Origin: Taishania pollutisoli
GTDB lineage: Bacteria; Bacteroidota; Bacteroidia; Flavobacteriales_D; Crocinitomicaceae
Reading direction: 5' to 3'
DNA length: 64,000 nt
Assembly (NCBI RefSeq): GCF_014518315.1
Contig: NZ_JACVEL010000005.1
Span: 124,001-188,000 of the forward strand
The first letter of the stretch is position 1. Each line of letters begins with the position of its first letter. The position numbers were made by a program, and so were the translations under genes. The notes below the pieces were generated by a model. The model searched no databases and had not been told where the DNA came from. It worked only from the letters and a program-made list of their open reading frames with translations. Of the stretch, positions 9,558 to 17,697 are shown in pieces.

Positions 9558-11422
9558 TACTTAATCGCTTTGAACACACGATCCCAGCGAATTCCATATT
9601 CCGGGTTACTTGAGAACCATGTCATGGAAGCTTTTCCGACAATATGATCTTCCGGTACAAATCCCCATGTACGTGAATCTGCGGATTGATAACGGTTATC
9701 CCCCATCATCCAGTAGTAATTCATTTCCACTTTATAAGTTGTCGTCTTTTTCCCGTCAATGTAGATTCCATCAGTCTTTTCTTCCAGCTTATGTCCTTCA
9801 TACGCAGTGATGATACGACGGTAATAAGCAATGTTTTCTTTTGTAAAATCGACTACTTTTCCTTTGAACGGAACCTGGAATCGTCCGAAATTGGACACAT
9901 TGTTGGATACATTGATGTCTTTCGGGAAATACGATAAGTTATCTACTTGTTCAGATGCGCGGAATACGCCGTTTCCATCGGGAACGTATTGTGGTTTCAC
10001 GTCAATGTTAAACTGGACGTTCGGATAGGTTTTCCGGACTTTTGCGATGGTTTCCAGGTTTGCGTGCACACCATAGACCACTCTTCCGTCCCAGTGTAAA
10101 TCACTCTTTTCGATGCCAAACTTATTGTACAGTTCATCGGAAGTTGCAAAACCGGGTTCATTTGCCAGATACAACAAATTTTGGTGCTTTGCAACCTCAG
10201 CAGGTTTGTCATTTACGTATAAAATTGAATTTTTGATCTCCAGGTAATCGCCCGGCATCCCGACACAGCGTTTGATGTAGTTTTCACGTTTATCCACCGG
10301 ACGGTAAATAATTCCGTGATGCTTGATCAATTGCCCCAATTGGTTGTCCATCGTTACTTTGTCATCCGCAATCATTTTGCGTGCTTTTTCTTTCCAGGAA
10401 GAAAGGTCTTTAATGTACTCGAAACTTGCACGCTCATTCACAAAGCGATCCAATAATTCATCTGTATAAATTCCGGCATTCTTTAACGAGTCTCTGTAAT
10501 AATTTTCAATAACGCCAAATCGTGTCTGGGAAGCCTCTCTGTACAAACGAAATGCTTCGTTGTTGACAATTCCTTCGTATTCATGTCCCATCAAACCATA
10601 CGGCATACGTGGATCATAAACAGCTGTATCACCTGCCGGGTAATTGAATACAACCACATCATACCGCTGGATTTTCCCAAATCCCGGAAGGCGTGTATAC
10701 GTTCCTTTTTCCAGTGTGGTATATGATTTCATCGTGACCCATGGAACGGTATTGTGCACCAACGGATAAGACAATGGTGTTACCGGAACTTTCGGTCCGT
10801 ATGCCAGTTTATTGACAAACAGGAAATCACCCACAAGTAATGTTCGCTCCATTGATCCTGTCGGGATTCTGAATGGTTCGAATACGTATGTGCGGATAAT
10901 CAATGCTGCTACCAACGCGAAGATGATGGAATCTCCCCATTCTTTTACTTTGGTCTTCGCTCCCGGTCGTGCGCGGGTCACAGCACCGATTCCCAATGCA
11001 ATAATGTGTCCGATCACCGGTAGTGAGAGGAACAATACTAAATGATCTCCCCATTCTCTTTGTGCGACTTCTTTGCTGTTTGCCCAGTTTGTTTCGGGGA
11101 GCATTTTATCCTGGTTTTTTGCTATTTTGAAAAACAGGATGTATGGAAATATGATTCCCTGGATGGTATCCAACAGGCTATAGTAACCGAAACGACGAAT
11201 ATAGCTCACATTTACAACTGACCACATCACCAAATGTACTCCCGGGATCACCAACAGTACGGCCCACCATCCTTTTTTACAGAAAACTTTAAATGCAACA
11301 TAGTAGTTGTACACAGGAATCAATGCTTCCCATGATTTTCTGTCTGCCAATTCAAAACTTCTCCACCACATTGCCAAATAAGGGTGAATCAACAGCATCA
11401 AATAGAAATAGATAAAGCTCAT
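9557..11422 (-). CDS. lepB: Signal peptidase I, long Bacteroidota form
   Basis: The enzyme removes signal peptides at the inner membrane by a Ser/Lys dyad. Here the nucleophile is Ser190 in IPTGSMERTL and the general base is Lys384 in YIKRCVGMPGDY; the conserved GDNR motif is at about 574-577. The protein has 621 residues, almost twice the length of Escherichia coli LepB, because of an N-terminal extension of about 160 residues with several hydrophobic helices and a ~140-residue insertion between Ser and Lys. It sits after dapB and before wbqC. A -7-like TACATTTG lies 19-26 bases upstream of the start, so it probably has its own promoter. Confidence 0.95.
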   Translation of the reverse strand: MSFIYFYLMLLIHPYLAMWWRSFELADRKSWEALIPVYNYYVAFKVFCKKGWWAVLLVIPGVHLVMWSVVNVSYIRRFGYYSLLDTIQGIIFPYILFFKIAKNQDKMLPETNWANSKEVAQREWGDHLVLFLSLPVIGHIIALGIGAVTRARPGAKTKVKEWGDSIIFALVAALIIRTYVFEPFRIPTGSMERTLLVGDFLFVNKLAYGPKVPVTPLSYPLVHNTVPWVTMKSYTTLEKGTYTRLPGFGKIQRYDVVVFNYPAGDTAVYDPRMPYGLMGHEYEGIVNNEAFRLYREASQTRFGVIENYYRDSLKNAGIYTDELLDRFVNERASFEYIKDLSSWKEKARKMIADDKVTMDNQLGQLIKHHGIIYRPVDKRENYIKRCVGMPGDYLEIKNSILYVNDKPAEVAKHQNLLYLANEPGFATSDELYNKFGIEKSDLHWDGRVVYGVHANLETIAKVRKTYPNVQFNIDVKPQYVPDGNGVFRASEQVDNLSYFPKDINVSNNVSNFGRFQVPFKGKVVDFTKENIAYYRRIITAYEGHKLEEKTDGIYIDGKKTTTYKVEMNYYWMMGDNRYQSADSRTWGFVPEDHIVGKASMTWFSSNPEYGIRWDRVFKAIK

Positions 11423-11440
11423 TTTTTATAGTTTAATTTT

Positions 11441-11448
11441 CAAATGTA
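11441..11448 (-). promoter_or_regulatory. Bacteroidota -7 element before lepB
   Basis: Read on the minus strand the bases are TACATTTG, an exact fit to TAnnTTTG. Transcription would begin about 12-15 bases before the lepB ATG. I see no convincing TTG at -33. Confidence 0.55.
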
Positions 11449-11494
11449 CGGGAGCTTTCCGGCCTCCCCTCTTATTAAAATTGTTATTCAATTG

Positions 11495-12226
11495 TTATTT
11501 GTGTGTTATCTTCAACACATCCGACATCGTAAAGATACCCTTTTTTCCGTTTAAAAATTCAGCAGCAATAACTGCCCCCAACGCAAACCCCTTTCGGCTG
11601 TGTGCTTCATGCCGGATCTCAATTGTATCCACTTCAGAACGGTATGAAACGACATGTGTTCCCGGAACGTCCGGTTGACGAAAGGATGTAATGGCCAGTT
11701 CATCAGATTGAACTTCCGGAGCGGATTCTTCTCCCAGTTTCCATTGTTTCAGGCTGGAACTATTCCCCAGGATATCATTGGCAATGGAAACGGCTGTTCC
11801 ACTCGGAGCATCCAGTTTTTGCAAGTGGTGAATTTCTTCAATATTTACAGTATATTCTGTATGCGGGTTCATTAATTGTGCCAATCGGCGGTTGATTTCA
11901 AAGAAAATATTCACTCCGACAGAAAAGTTACTTGCATACAGCATCGCCCCGTTTTTTGTTTCAACAGCAGCTTTTACCCTTGGAAATTCATGATTCCACG
12001 CCGTTGTTCCAACGACCACAGGAATTCCCTTCTCTATACAAAACAGGATATTTTGAACCGCAGCATCCGGACGTGTAAATTCAATGGCTACATCCACCTG
12101 TTGATCCGCCAGTGACTCCAGGGAACCGGTCGCATCAATCTTTGCAACGATTTCATGTCCGCGTTGTACGGCAATCTCCTCAATTGCCTTCCCCATTTTA
12201 CCATATCCGATCAATGCTATTTTCAT
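11495..12226 (-). CDS. dapB: 4-hydroxy-tetrahydrodipicolinate reductase
   Basis: DapB reduces 4-hydroxy-tetrahydrodipicolinate with NAD(P)H in the lysine/diaminopimelate pathway, which feeds peptidoglycan. The 243-residue protein has the nucleotide-binding loop GYGKMG at 7-12, the VVGTTAW loop near 71-77 and the active-site segment EIHHLQKLDAPSGTA with His133-His134 and Lys137. Length is slightly under the Escherichia coli protein, normal for Bacteroidota. It follows the DUF5683 gene by 8 bases, so it belongs to the parA-parB-DUF5683-dapB transcription unit. Confidence 0.96.
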   Translation of the reverse strand: MKIALIGYGKMGKAIEEIAVQRGHEIVAKIDATGSLESLADQQVDVAIEFTRPDAAVQNILFCIEKGIPVVVGTTAWNHEFPRVKAAVETKNGAMLYASNFSVGVNIFFEINRRLAQLMNPHTEYTVNIEEIHHLQKLDAPSGTAVSIANDILGNSSSLKQWKLGEESAPEVQSDELAITSFRQPDVPGTHVVSYRSEVDTIEIRHEAHSRKGFALGAVIAAEFLNGKKGIFTMSDVLKITHK

Positions 12227-12234
12227 GTATACAT

Positions 12235-12828
12235 TTATTTAAATGTGAATTGAAGTGACAGACCTACTGATGCAGGATTACCATAAGACAGGGGGATAAA
12301 TGCCGGTCTGATTTTCATCGAAAGGTCGTCTGAAACATCAAATTTAACAAAATGGGCTTCTACCGCAGCATCTGCAACCTGAAGTAGATACACTAATCCC
12401 ATTCCCAGGAACAACAGGTCTCTTCTATTGAGTTTTTGTTGATACAACTGAATGATTCCGCTGTCATCGTAATTCAGGTATTCATCACCATAGACATTGT
12501 GTTCCGTACGATTAATATACTCTTGCTTCAGTGCCTTTTGTTCCTGGTGATTTTTGATAGCGAAGTAACCTGTTGCCCCCAATCCGGCATAGATCAGCGG
12601 CACCTTCCAGTACGCTTTTTTCTTTCCCTTCGGCATGGCAATATGATTGTATACCTGACCGGCACCGGGAAGCGCTAACGATAGGATAGTGGCTGTTTTT
12701 ACAGAATGTTGTTTGGTTGTATCCTGTTCGGCTGCTACGACTCCTGCCTTGATAATGGAATCATTATCCTGACTAAAGGTCGGAGTAATCGCTCCGAGTA
12801 CAAACAAAAACACCCACTGTTTCATCAA
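12235..12828 (-). CDS. DUF5683 domain protein, secreted or membrane-associated
   Basis: The 197-residue product begins with a signal peptide (MMKQWVFLFVLGAITPTFSQ). The body has the pattern I associate with DUF5683: LSLALPGAGQVYN, then a hydrophobic YAGLGATGYFAI segment, a charged linker and LLFLGMGLVYLLQVADAAVEAHF, which suggests two membrane segments. The C-terminus (LSLQFTFK) looks like a terminal beta strand. No function is known to me. Its place between parB and dapB is conserved in Flavobacteriia. Met2 at 12825 is an alternative start. Confidence 0.85.
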   Translation of the reverse strand: MMKQWVFLFVLGAITPTFSQDNDSIIKAGVVAAEQDTTKQHSVKTATILSLALPGAGQVYNHIAMPKGKKKAYWKVPLIYAGLGATGYFAIKNHQEQKALKQEYINRTEHNVYGDEYLNYDDSGIIQLYQQKLNRRDLLFLGMGLVYLLQVADAAVEAHFVKFDVSDDLSMKIRPAFIPLSYGNPASVGLSLQFTFK

Positions 12829-12855
12829 TTTTAATTGTGAAGAATAACGTCCTGA

Positions 12856-13755
12856 TCAGTTGTTTAACAACTCTATGATTCTGTTCAAATCATTTTCGGA
12901 ACTAAATTTCAATACAATGCTTCCGGAGCCGTTCGCTGCTTTTTTAATATCCACTTTTGTTGCCAGACGGTCACTCAGATGCTCTTTAAAAACGAACTGC
13001 GTATCAGAAATGGTATGTGATTGTGTATTTTTAACACTTGCTTTTTCTTCTGTTGCCACCTGAGGCGATAACTCCCCTTTTACCAAGGCTTCCGTATCAC
13101 GTACAGATAATCCATGGGCAACAACCTGTTCATAAATGCTGATTTGCATCGCTTCGTCTCCTGCGGAAACTAACGCACGGGCATGCCCCATTGAAATCTG
13201 GTTATCCCTCACCCCTGCCTGCACTTCAGCCGGTAGTTTCAATAAACGAAGAAAGTTGGTAATGCTTGACCGTGACTTTGCAACTTTCTGGCTCAATTGA
13301 TCCTGTGTGAGTGAACATTCGTCAATTAAACGCTGGTACGAAAGCGCCACTTCGATTGCATTCAAATCTTCCCGCTGAATGTTTTCAACCAGTGCCATTT
13401 CCAGCATGGTTTGATCATTTGCAACGCGAACATACGCCGGAACTTCTGTCAAACCGGCCAATTGAGAAGCCCGAAAACGGCGTTCTCCCGAAATCAACTG
13501 GTACTTATCCTGTCCGACTTTTCTTACTGTCAGCGGTTGAATAATCCCGTGAATTGAAATAGACTGGCTCAACTCTTCCAGTGCCTGTTTTTCGAAATGT
13601 GTACGGGGATTGAACGGATTCGCTTCAATCGCTGAAATCTGAATCATGGAGACAGATCCCGGTTCTCCCGTCATCTCCTTCCCTGCATCTGCTCCTTGTA
13701 ATAATGCTCCTAAACCTTTTCCTAAAGCGGAACGTTTATTTGATGCGTTACTCAT
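12856..13755 (-). CDS. parB: Chromosome partitioning protein ParB
   Basis: ParB binds parS sites, spreads along DNA using CTP and directs origin segregation with ParA. The 299-residue protein has the N-terminal ParB/sulfiredoxin-like domain (ANPFNPRTHFE, ISGERRFRASQLAG with the GERR CTP-binding motif, and LVENIQREDLNAIE), followed by a helix-turn-helix region (LTQDQLSQKVAKSRSSITNFLRL) and a C-terminal dimerisation segment ending RIIELLNN. The ATG overlaps the parA stop in the sequence ATGAGTAA, so translation is coupled. I found no convincing parS palindrome inside the window. Confidence 0.96.
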   Translation of the reverse strand: MSNASNKRSALGKGLGALLQGADAGKEMTGEPGSVSMIQISAIEANPFNPRTHFEKQALEELSQSISIHGIIQPLTVRKVGQDKYQLISGERRFRASQLAGLTEVPAYVRVANDQTMLEMALVENIQREDLNAIEVALSYQRLIDECSLTQDQLSQKVAKSRSSITNFLRLLKLPAEVQAGVRDNQISMGHARALVSAGDEAMQISIYEQVVAHGLSVRDTEALVKGELSPQVATEEKASVKNTQSHTISDTQFVFKEHLSDRLATKVDIKKAANGSGSIVLKFSSENDLNRIIELLNN

Positions 13756-14554
13756 TTATTGAATAATTTTTTTCGTTATTTGAAATTTGTGTTGAATCGT
13801 TACGCTGCAATACTTCCCGTGCAAAGTTCAGGTAATTAATTGACCCTTTACTTGCGGCATCGTGCATAACAATTGTTTGTCCGAAACTTGGTGCCTCTCC
13901 CAGCTTGGTGTTCCGGTGAATGACCGTATCAAAAACCAAATCCTGAAAGTGCGCCTTTACCTCATCGACCACCTGGTTTGCAAGACGCAGACGCGTATCG
14001 TACATGGTCAATACAATTCCTTCGATTTCCAGGTTGGTATTCAATCGTCCCTGAACAATTTTAATAGTATTCAGGAGTTTACCCAACCCTTCCAGTGCAA
14101 AATACTCACATTGAACAGGTATAAGGACAGAATCAGCAGCTGTCAGCGCATTAACGGTGATCAATCCCAATGACGGAGAACAGTCAATGATAATAAAATC
14201 GTATTTATCCTTGACTTTTTCCAGTGCCAGTTTCAATTTGTGTTCACGGTTCGGGATATTGATCATTTCCAGTTCTGCCCCTACCAAATCGATGTGTGAA
14301 GGGAGAATATCCAGATTCGGGCTGTCGGCCGCGATGATCAATTCTTCGGGATTAACATCATTGACCAGGCAGTCGTAAATGTTGCGGGTATTTTTCGGGT
14401 CCAGACCGACTCCACTCGTCGCGTTGGCCTGCGGATCCGCATCTACGATCAGTGTCTTGTATTCCAACACTCCGAAACAAGCCGCCAGATTGATCGCCGT
14501 AGTAGTTTTTCCAACTCCTCCTTTTTGATTTGCTATTGCAATGATTTTTCCCAT
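13748..14554 (-). CDS. parA: Chromosome partitioning ATPase ParA
   Basis: This is a ParA/Soj-type ATPase of 268 residues with the deviant Walker A motif KGGVGKTT at 10-17, DADPQANAT near 40-48 and IIDCSPSLG near 120-130. The extra lysine of the deviant Walker motif (Lys10) supports ParA rather than a generic ATPase. It partners with ParB encoded immediately downstream. It probably starts the operon parA-parB-DUF5683-dapB; a near-match TATCTTTT lies upstream. Confidence 0.96.
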   Translation of the reverse strand: MGKIIAIANQKGGVGKTTTAINLAACFGVLEYKTLIVDADPQANATSGVGLDPKNTRNIYDCLVNDVNPEELIIAADSPNLDILPSHIDLVGAELEMINIPNREHKLKLALEKVKDKYDFIIIDCSPSLGLITVNALTAADSVLIPVQCEYFALEGLGKLLNTIKIVQGRLNTNLEIEGIVLTMYDTRLRLANQVVDEVKAHFQDLVFDTVIHRNTKLGEAPSFGQTIVMHDAASKGSINYLNFAREVLQRNDSTQISNNEKNYSINE

Positions 14555-14645
14555 CCTTCAGTTTTTGAAAAGATAAAGATACTATGAAAAAAAAAATTAA
14601 TGTCAGTTAACTCCGATTAGTTATCAACGATTTTTTTGAATGTTG

Positions 14646-14739
14646 AATGACGGATTTTGAATTTTGAATGAAAAGCAAACACTTTCAAGTCAGAGCAACT
14701 GATTACCCATCAATTACATTCTCCAGACAATCCGTCATT
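14646..14739. repeat. Inverted repeat between ffh and parA
   Basis: The 11-base sequence AATGACGGATT at 14646-14656 recurs inverted at 14729-14739. The bases between include two copies of TTGAAT spaced by a T-rich run. It could fold as a long hairpin after ffh or be the remnant of a small intergenic repeat element. I have no evidence for function. Confidence 0.4.
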
Positions 14740-14757
14740 TAAAATTCAGTATTCCCT

Positions 14758-16104
14758 CTACATTCCGGGCATCCCCTTCATTCCTTTGAGTTGCTTCATC
14801 ATCCCCATCATGTTTTTCGGGTTACTCATCATCTTCATCATCTTTTTCGTATCTCCGAATTGCTTCAGCAACTTATTTACATCCTGTATAGAAGTTCCGC
14901 TCCCCTTCGCAATTCTTGCCTTTCTGGGACCGTTGATGATTTCCGGATTGGTCCGCTCTTTTGGTGTCATGGAATAAATAATGGCTTCGATGTGCTTGAA
15001 TGCGTCGTCTTCGATCTCCACATCCTTCATGGCTTTCCCCATTCCCGGGATCATCCCCATCAAATCTTTCACATTCCCCATTTTCTTTACCTGTTGCAAC
15101 TGCCCCAGGAAGTCATTGAAATCAAACTGATCTTTGTGGATGCGTTTCTGGAGTTTACGCGCCTCTTCTTCGTCGAATTGCTCCTGTGCCCGTTCTACGA
15201 GGGAAACAACGTCTCCCATTCCCAGGATACGGTCAGCCATACGGGAAGGATAGAACACATCCAATGCGTCCATTTTCTCCCCCGTCCCGACAAATTTAAT
15301 GGGTTTATTGACAACTGATTTGATTGACAATGCTGCTCCACCTCTGGTATCACCGTCTAATTTCGTCAGTACAACTCCATCAAAATCAATGCGGTCATTA
15401 AATGCTTTTGCCGTATTCACCGCATCTTGCCCTGTCATGGAATCCACAACGAACAATGTCTCTGTCGGATTGATCGCTTTTTTAACTGCCGCGATTTCAT
15501 CCATCATGTGTTCATCTACCGCCAAACGTCCCGCGGTATCGATGATCACGACATTGAATCCTTTACTTTTCGCATGCTGAACAGCTGCTTGGGCGATCAG
15601 TACCGGATTTTTCTCTTCTTTATTTGAAAACACTTCTATTCCCAGTTGCTCTCCCAATACATGCAACTGATCAATCGCAGCCGGACGGTACACGTCACAC
15701 GCAGCAAGCAATACATTCTTATGTTTTTTGGTCTTCAGGTAGTTTCCTAATTTCCCTGTAAACGTTGTCTTACCGGAACCTTGTAGCCCCGACATCAAAA
15801 TAATTCCGGGATTTCCTTTGATGTTGATGTCCACCTCATTTCCACCCATCAATTCCACCAATTCTTCGTGGCAGATCTTCACCATCAACTGTCCCGGAGA
15901 AACAGCCGTCAATACGTCACGCCCAAGCGCTTTTTCTTTTACGGTATTTGTAAATTCTTTCGCCGTTTTAAAGTTCACATCGGCATCCAACAAGGCGCGA
16001 CGCACTTCCTTCAACGTCTCTGCCACATTGATTTCCGTGATTTGCCCCTGTCCTTTTAATACCTTAAAGGCGCGTTCAAATTTGTCCGTAAGATTTTCAA
16101 ACAT
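14758..16104 (-). CDS. ffh: Signal recognition particle protein Ffh (SRP54)
   Basis: Ffh binds the 4.5S RNA and hydrophobic signal sequences and delivers ribosomes to FtsY at the membrane. The 448-residue protein has the N domain, then the GTPase domain with GLQGSGKTT at 106-114, DTAGRLAVDEHM, TKLDGDTRGGA and GTGEKMD, then the Met-rich M domain (GMIPGMGKAMKD, NGPRKARIAKGSG with the RNA-binding loop) and a Met/Gly/Lys-rich tail. Length is typical. A TAATTTTG element lies 24-31 bases upstream of the ATG. Confidence 0.98.
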   Translation of the reverse strand: MFENLTDKFERAFKVLKGQGQITEINVAETLKEVRRALLDADVNFKTAKEFTNTVKEKALGRDVLTAVSPGQLMVKICHEELVELMGGNEVDINIKGNPGIILMSGLQGSGKTTFTGKLGNYLKTKKHKNVLLAACDVYRPAAIDQLHVLGEQLGIEVFSNKEEKNPVLIAQAAVQHAKSKGFNVVIIDTAGRLAVDEHMMDEIAAVKKAINPTETLFVVDSMTGQDAVNTAKAFNDRIDFDGVVLTKLDGDTRGGAALSIKSVVNKPIKFVGTGEKMDALDVFYPSRMADRILGMGDVVSLVERAQEQFDEEEARKLQKRIHKDQFDFNDFLGQLQQVKKMGNVKDLMGMIPGMGKAMKDVEIEDDAFKHIEAIIYSMTPKERTNPEIINGPRKARIAKGSGTSIQDVNKLLKQFGDTKKMMKMMSNPKNMMGMMKQLKGMKGMPGM

Positions 16105-16127
16105 TGTTTTTCAGAATTATTGAGGTG

Positions 16128-16135
16128 CAAAATTA
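16128..16135 (-). promoter_or_regulatory. -7 element of ffh
   Basis: On the minus strand TAATTTTG matches TAnnTTTG. The predicted leader is about 18-20 bases. Confidence 0.6.
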
Positions 16136-16282
16136 GTAAAAAGATTTGAGATGTCCGACGTCCGTCGAAAGAATGAAAGCAGAAAGAAAAGGAGGTTCTA
16201 TTCTATTTGAAATAATATACCTTTTTGACATTCAGAACTCTTTACCGACTTACTAATCAGTTGATCAGAGCCTATACCAGGA

Positions 16283-17194
16283 TTACTTTAGCTTCATTTC
16301 CTGAATGAAGCGTTCAAGTTCAGCAATATCCTCTTGATTGAACGCCATCGACTGCAGAAACAATGAATAATCTTTGCCTAAATAGCCAAATACATTGAAC
16401 CGAACTGTTTTTTCCTCCACACGACAATCAGCAATAAACTGGTAGACTTCCTTGCCATCAACCGTTGCGTTTCCTTCATAAATTACATCGAGTAGCTCCA
16501 GTTCATCCATTGTCAGAAAATCAGCCATCAACTCCATCACAATTTTCTGGTTGGTCGTTTCATCATCCCCGGGCAATTGCTTTACGATTACAGACGATTC
16601 ACTCCACAAATTCCTTGTTTGCTTTCCATCTCTGGAAAATTGCAATTTCCCAAAATAACTGCCCTCTACAAACTTGAACGCATTCTGTACCGGAGGAATG
16701 ATAACAAGGTGCTTGCCCCAATCTATTTCTTTCACACTTACTCTGTTCACCTTAATTGATTGTATGGCATTCATGAGTTTTTCTGGCAAATCGGGTTCTT
16801 TATGAGCTGTGTAAGAGACACTGATTTTTGCTAAAAAAGTCGTACTATCTCCATACAGGATTTTGAAAGCCCCCGTATGCCCTGCCTTTAGCCAGACTAT
16901 TCTCATCTGAAAATCGTCTACTGTAATCCGGGATTGTTTCACAACATCGTAACCCGCCCGGGCATAAGCAGCAGAATCAACTTCTGCACGAATCATGTTA
17001 TAGTCACCAATACCGAATTCCATTGCCGAAATCTCATACCGGTCTTCTTCCCTGATAATGGGAAAGTAGATCAAATTTATCGGAGGGTTGGATGGAGGAA
17101 TCATCGTTATTCGTGTTCCCGAAAATTGGATTCTGTCTTGTGAAAAGACCAGCAGATTCATGAAAATAGCAGTCAAAAAAGTGAGTGTTTTCAT
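16283..17194 (-). CDS. Secreted protein of unknown function
   Basis: The 303-residue product starts with a signal peptide (MKTLTFLTAIFMNLLVFSQ) and has no further membrane segment. The rest is mixed alpha/beta with two internally similar halves: each has a strand, a short AI or MAF helix motif and a closing hydrophobic segment (YTAHKEPDLPEKLMNAIQSI near the middle, LQSMAFNQEDIAELERFIQ at the end). I do not recognise a family. The ATG lies only five bases after a TATATTTG promoter element, so the mRNA may be leaderless. It is transcribed divergently from the next gene. Confidence 0.8.
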   Translation of the reverse strand: MKTLTFLTAIFMNLLVFSQDRIQFSGTRITMIPPSNPPINLIYFPIIREEDRYEISAMEFGIGDYNMIRAEVDSAAYARAGYDVVKQSRITVDDFQMRIVWLKAGHTGAFKILYGDSTTFLAKISVSYTAHKEPDLPEKLMNAIQSIKVNRVSVKEIDWGKHLVIIPPVQNAFKFVEGSYFGKLQFSRDGKQTRNLWSESSVIVKQLPGDDETTNQKIVMELMADFLTMDELELLDVIYEGNATVDGKEVYQFIADCRVEEKTVRFNVFGYLGKDYSLFLQSMAFNQEDIAELERFIQEMKLK

Positions 17195-17199
17195 GGAGA

Positions 17200-17207
17200 C
17201 AAATATA
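17200..17207 (-). promoter_or_regulatory. -7 element five bases from the 16283-17194 start
   Basis: TATATTTG on the minus strand fits TAnnTTTG. The last G is followed by TCTCC and then ATG, so a start site 5-8 bases downstream would fall on or beside the start codon. Confidence 0.55.
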
Positions 17208-17246
17208 CTTAAATCAATGAATACATTATCTATTCATAATTCATAT

Positions 17247-17254
17247 TACTTTTG
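17247..17254 (+). promoter_or_regulatory. -7 element four bases from the 17259 start
   Basis: TACTTTTG fits TAnnTTTG and is followed by CAGT and the ATG at 17259. It lies 39 bases from the oppositely facing element at 17200-17207, giving a compact divergent promoter pair. Confidence 0.55.
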
Positions 17255-17258
17255 CAGT

Positions 17259-17687
17259 ATGAAATGTCACATCAATGTATTTATGCTCAACGAGCATTTT
17301 TCTCAGGAGCATGCAGATGCCAACTTTGGCGGCAAGCCGTCTGAAAATAATCGCCTGTATGATTGGGAAGACGACATGCGTATTACAACTCCGGTTACAA
17401 AGGTTGTTGAGCACCGGAATGTTTCGTTTCCGCTTCAGGGGCAACTTCCTTCCGGCGATCCGTTTCACCACGAAGTAACCAATATGTTTTTGTTTGAGAT
17501 TCAATCCGAGGGAGCACCTTCGACCTTTATCGGTTGCTCGGAAAGTATTCTGGATTCTTTTGAGCAGACAATAGAAGACGACACTATTTTCCTGAAAGTA
17601 TTCATTCGTGACTACGAAGCGTATGCCAACCCGATTCCCGGAATCTATATTGCATCCAGAGAATTTCCGAAAGCATTGATTTTCTAA
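17259..17687 (+). CDS. Conserved-looking cytosolic protein of unknown function
   Basis: The ATG at 17259 gives 142 residues. The frame is open upstream to 17088, but that part overlaps the divergent gene and both promoters, so I reject the longer form. The protein is acidic, has no signal peptide or membrane segment, and contains the odd stretches HADANFGGKPSENNRLYDWE and GDPFHHEVTNMFLFEIQ. I do not recognise it. It is followed after 10 bases by the ABC ATPase gene, then YihY, which suggests one transcription unit. Confidence 0.75.
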   Translation: MKCHINVFMLNEHFSQEHADANFGGKPSENNRLYDWEDDMRITTPVTKVVEHRNVSFPLQGQLPSGDPFHHEVTNMFLFEIQSEGAPSTFIGCSESILDSFEQTIEDDTIFLKVFIRDYEAYANPIPGIYIASREFPKALIF

Positions 17688-17697
17688 CGCTGGTCGA

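Noticed and set aside
14791-15318. A 175-codon plus-strand frame opposite ffh
   Set aside because: It is the antisense shadow of a certain gene and looks like low-complexity His/Leu-rich sequence.
17088-17258. Longer N-terminus for the 17259 gene
   Set aside because: The extra 57 codons overlap the divergent gene and both promoter elements and have no credible protein character.
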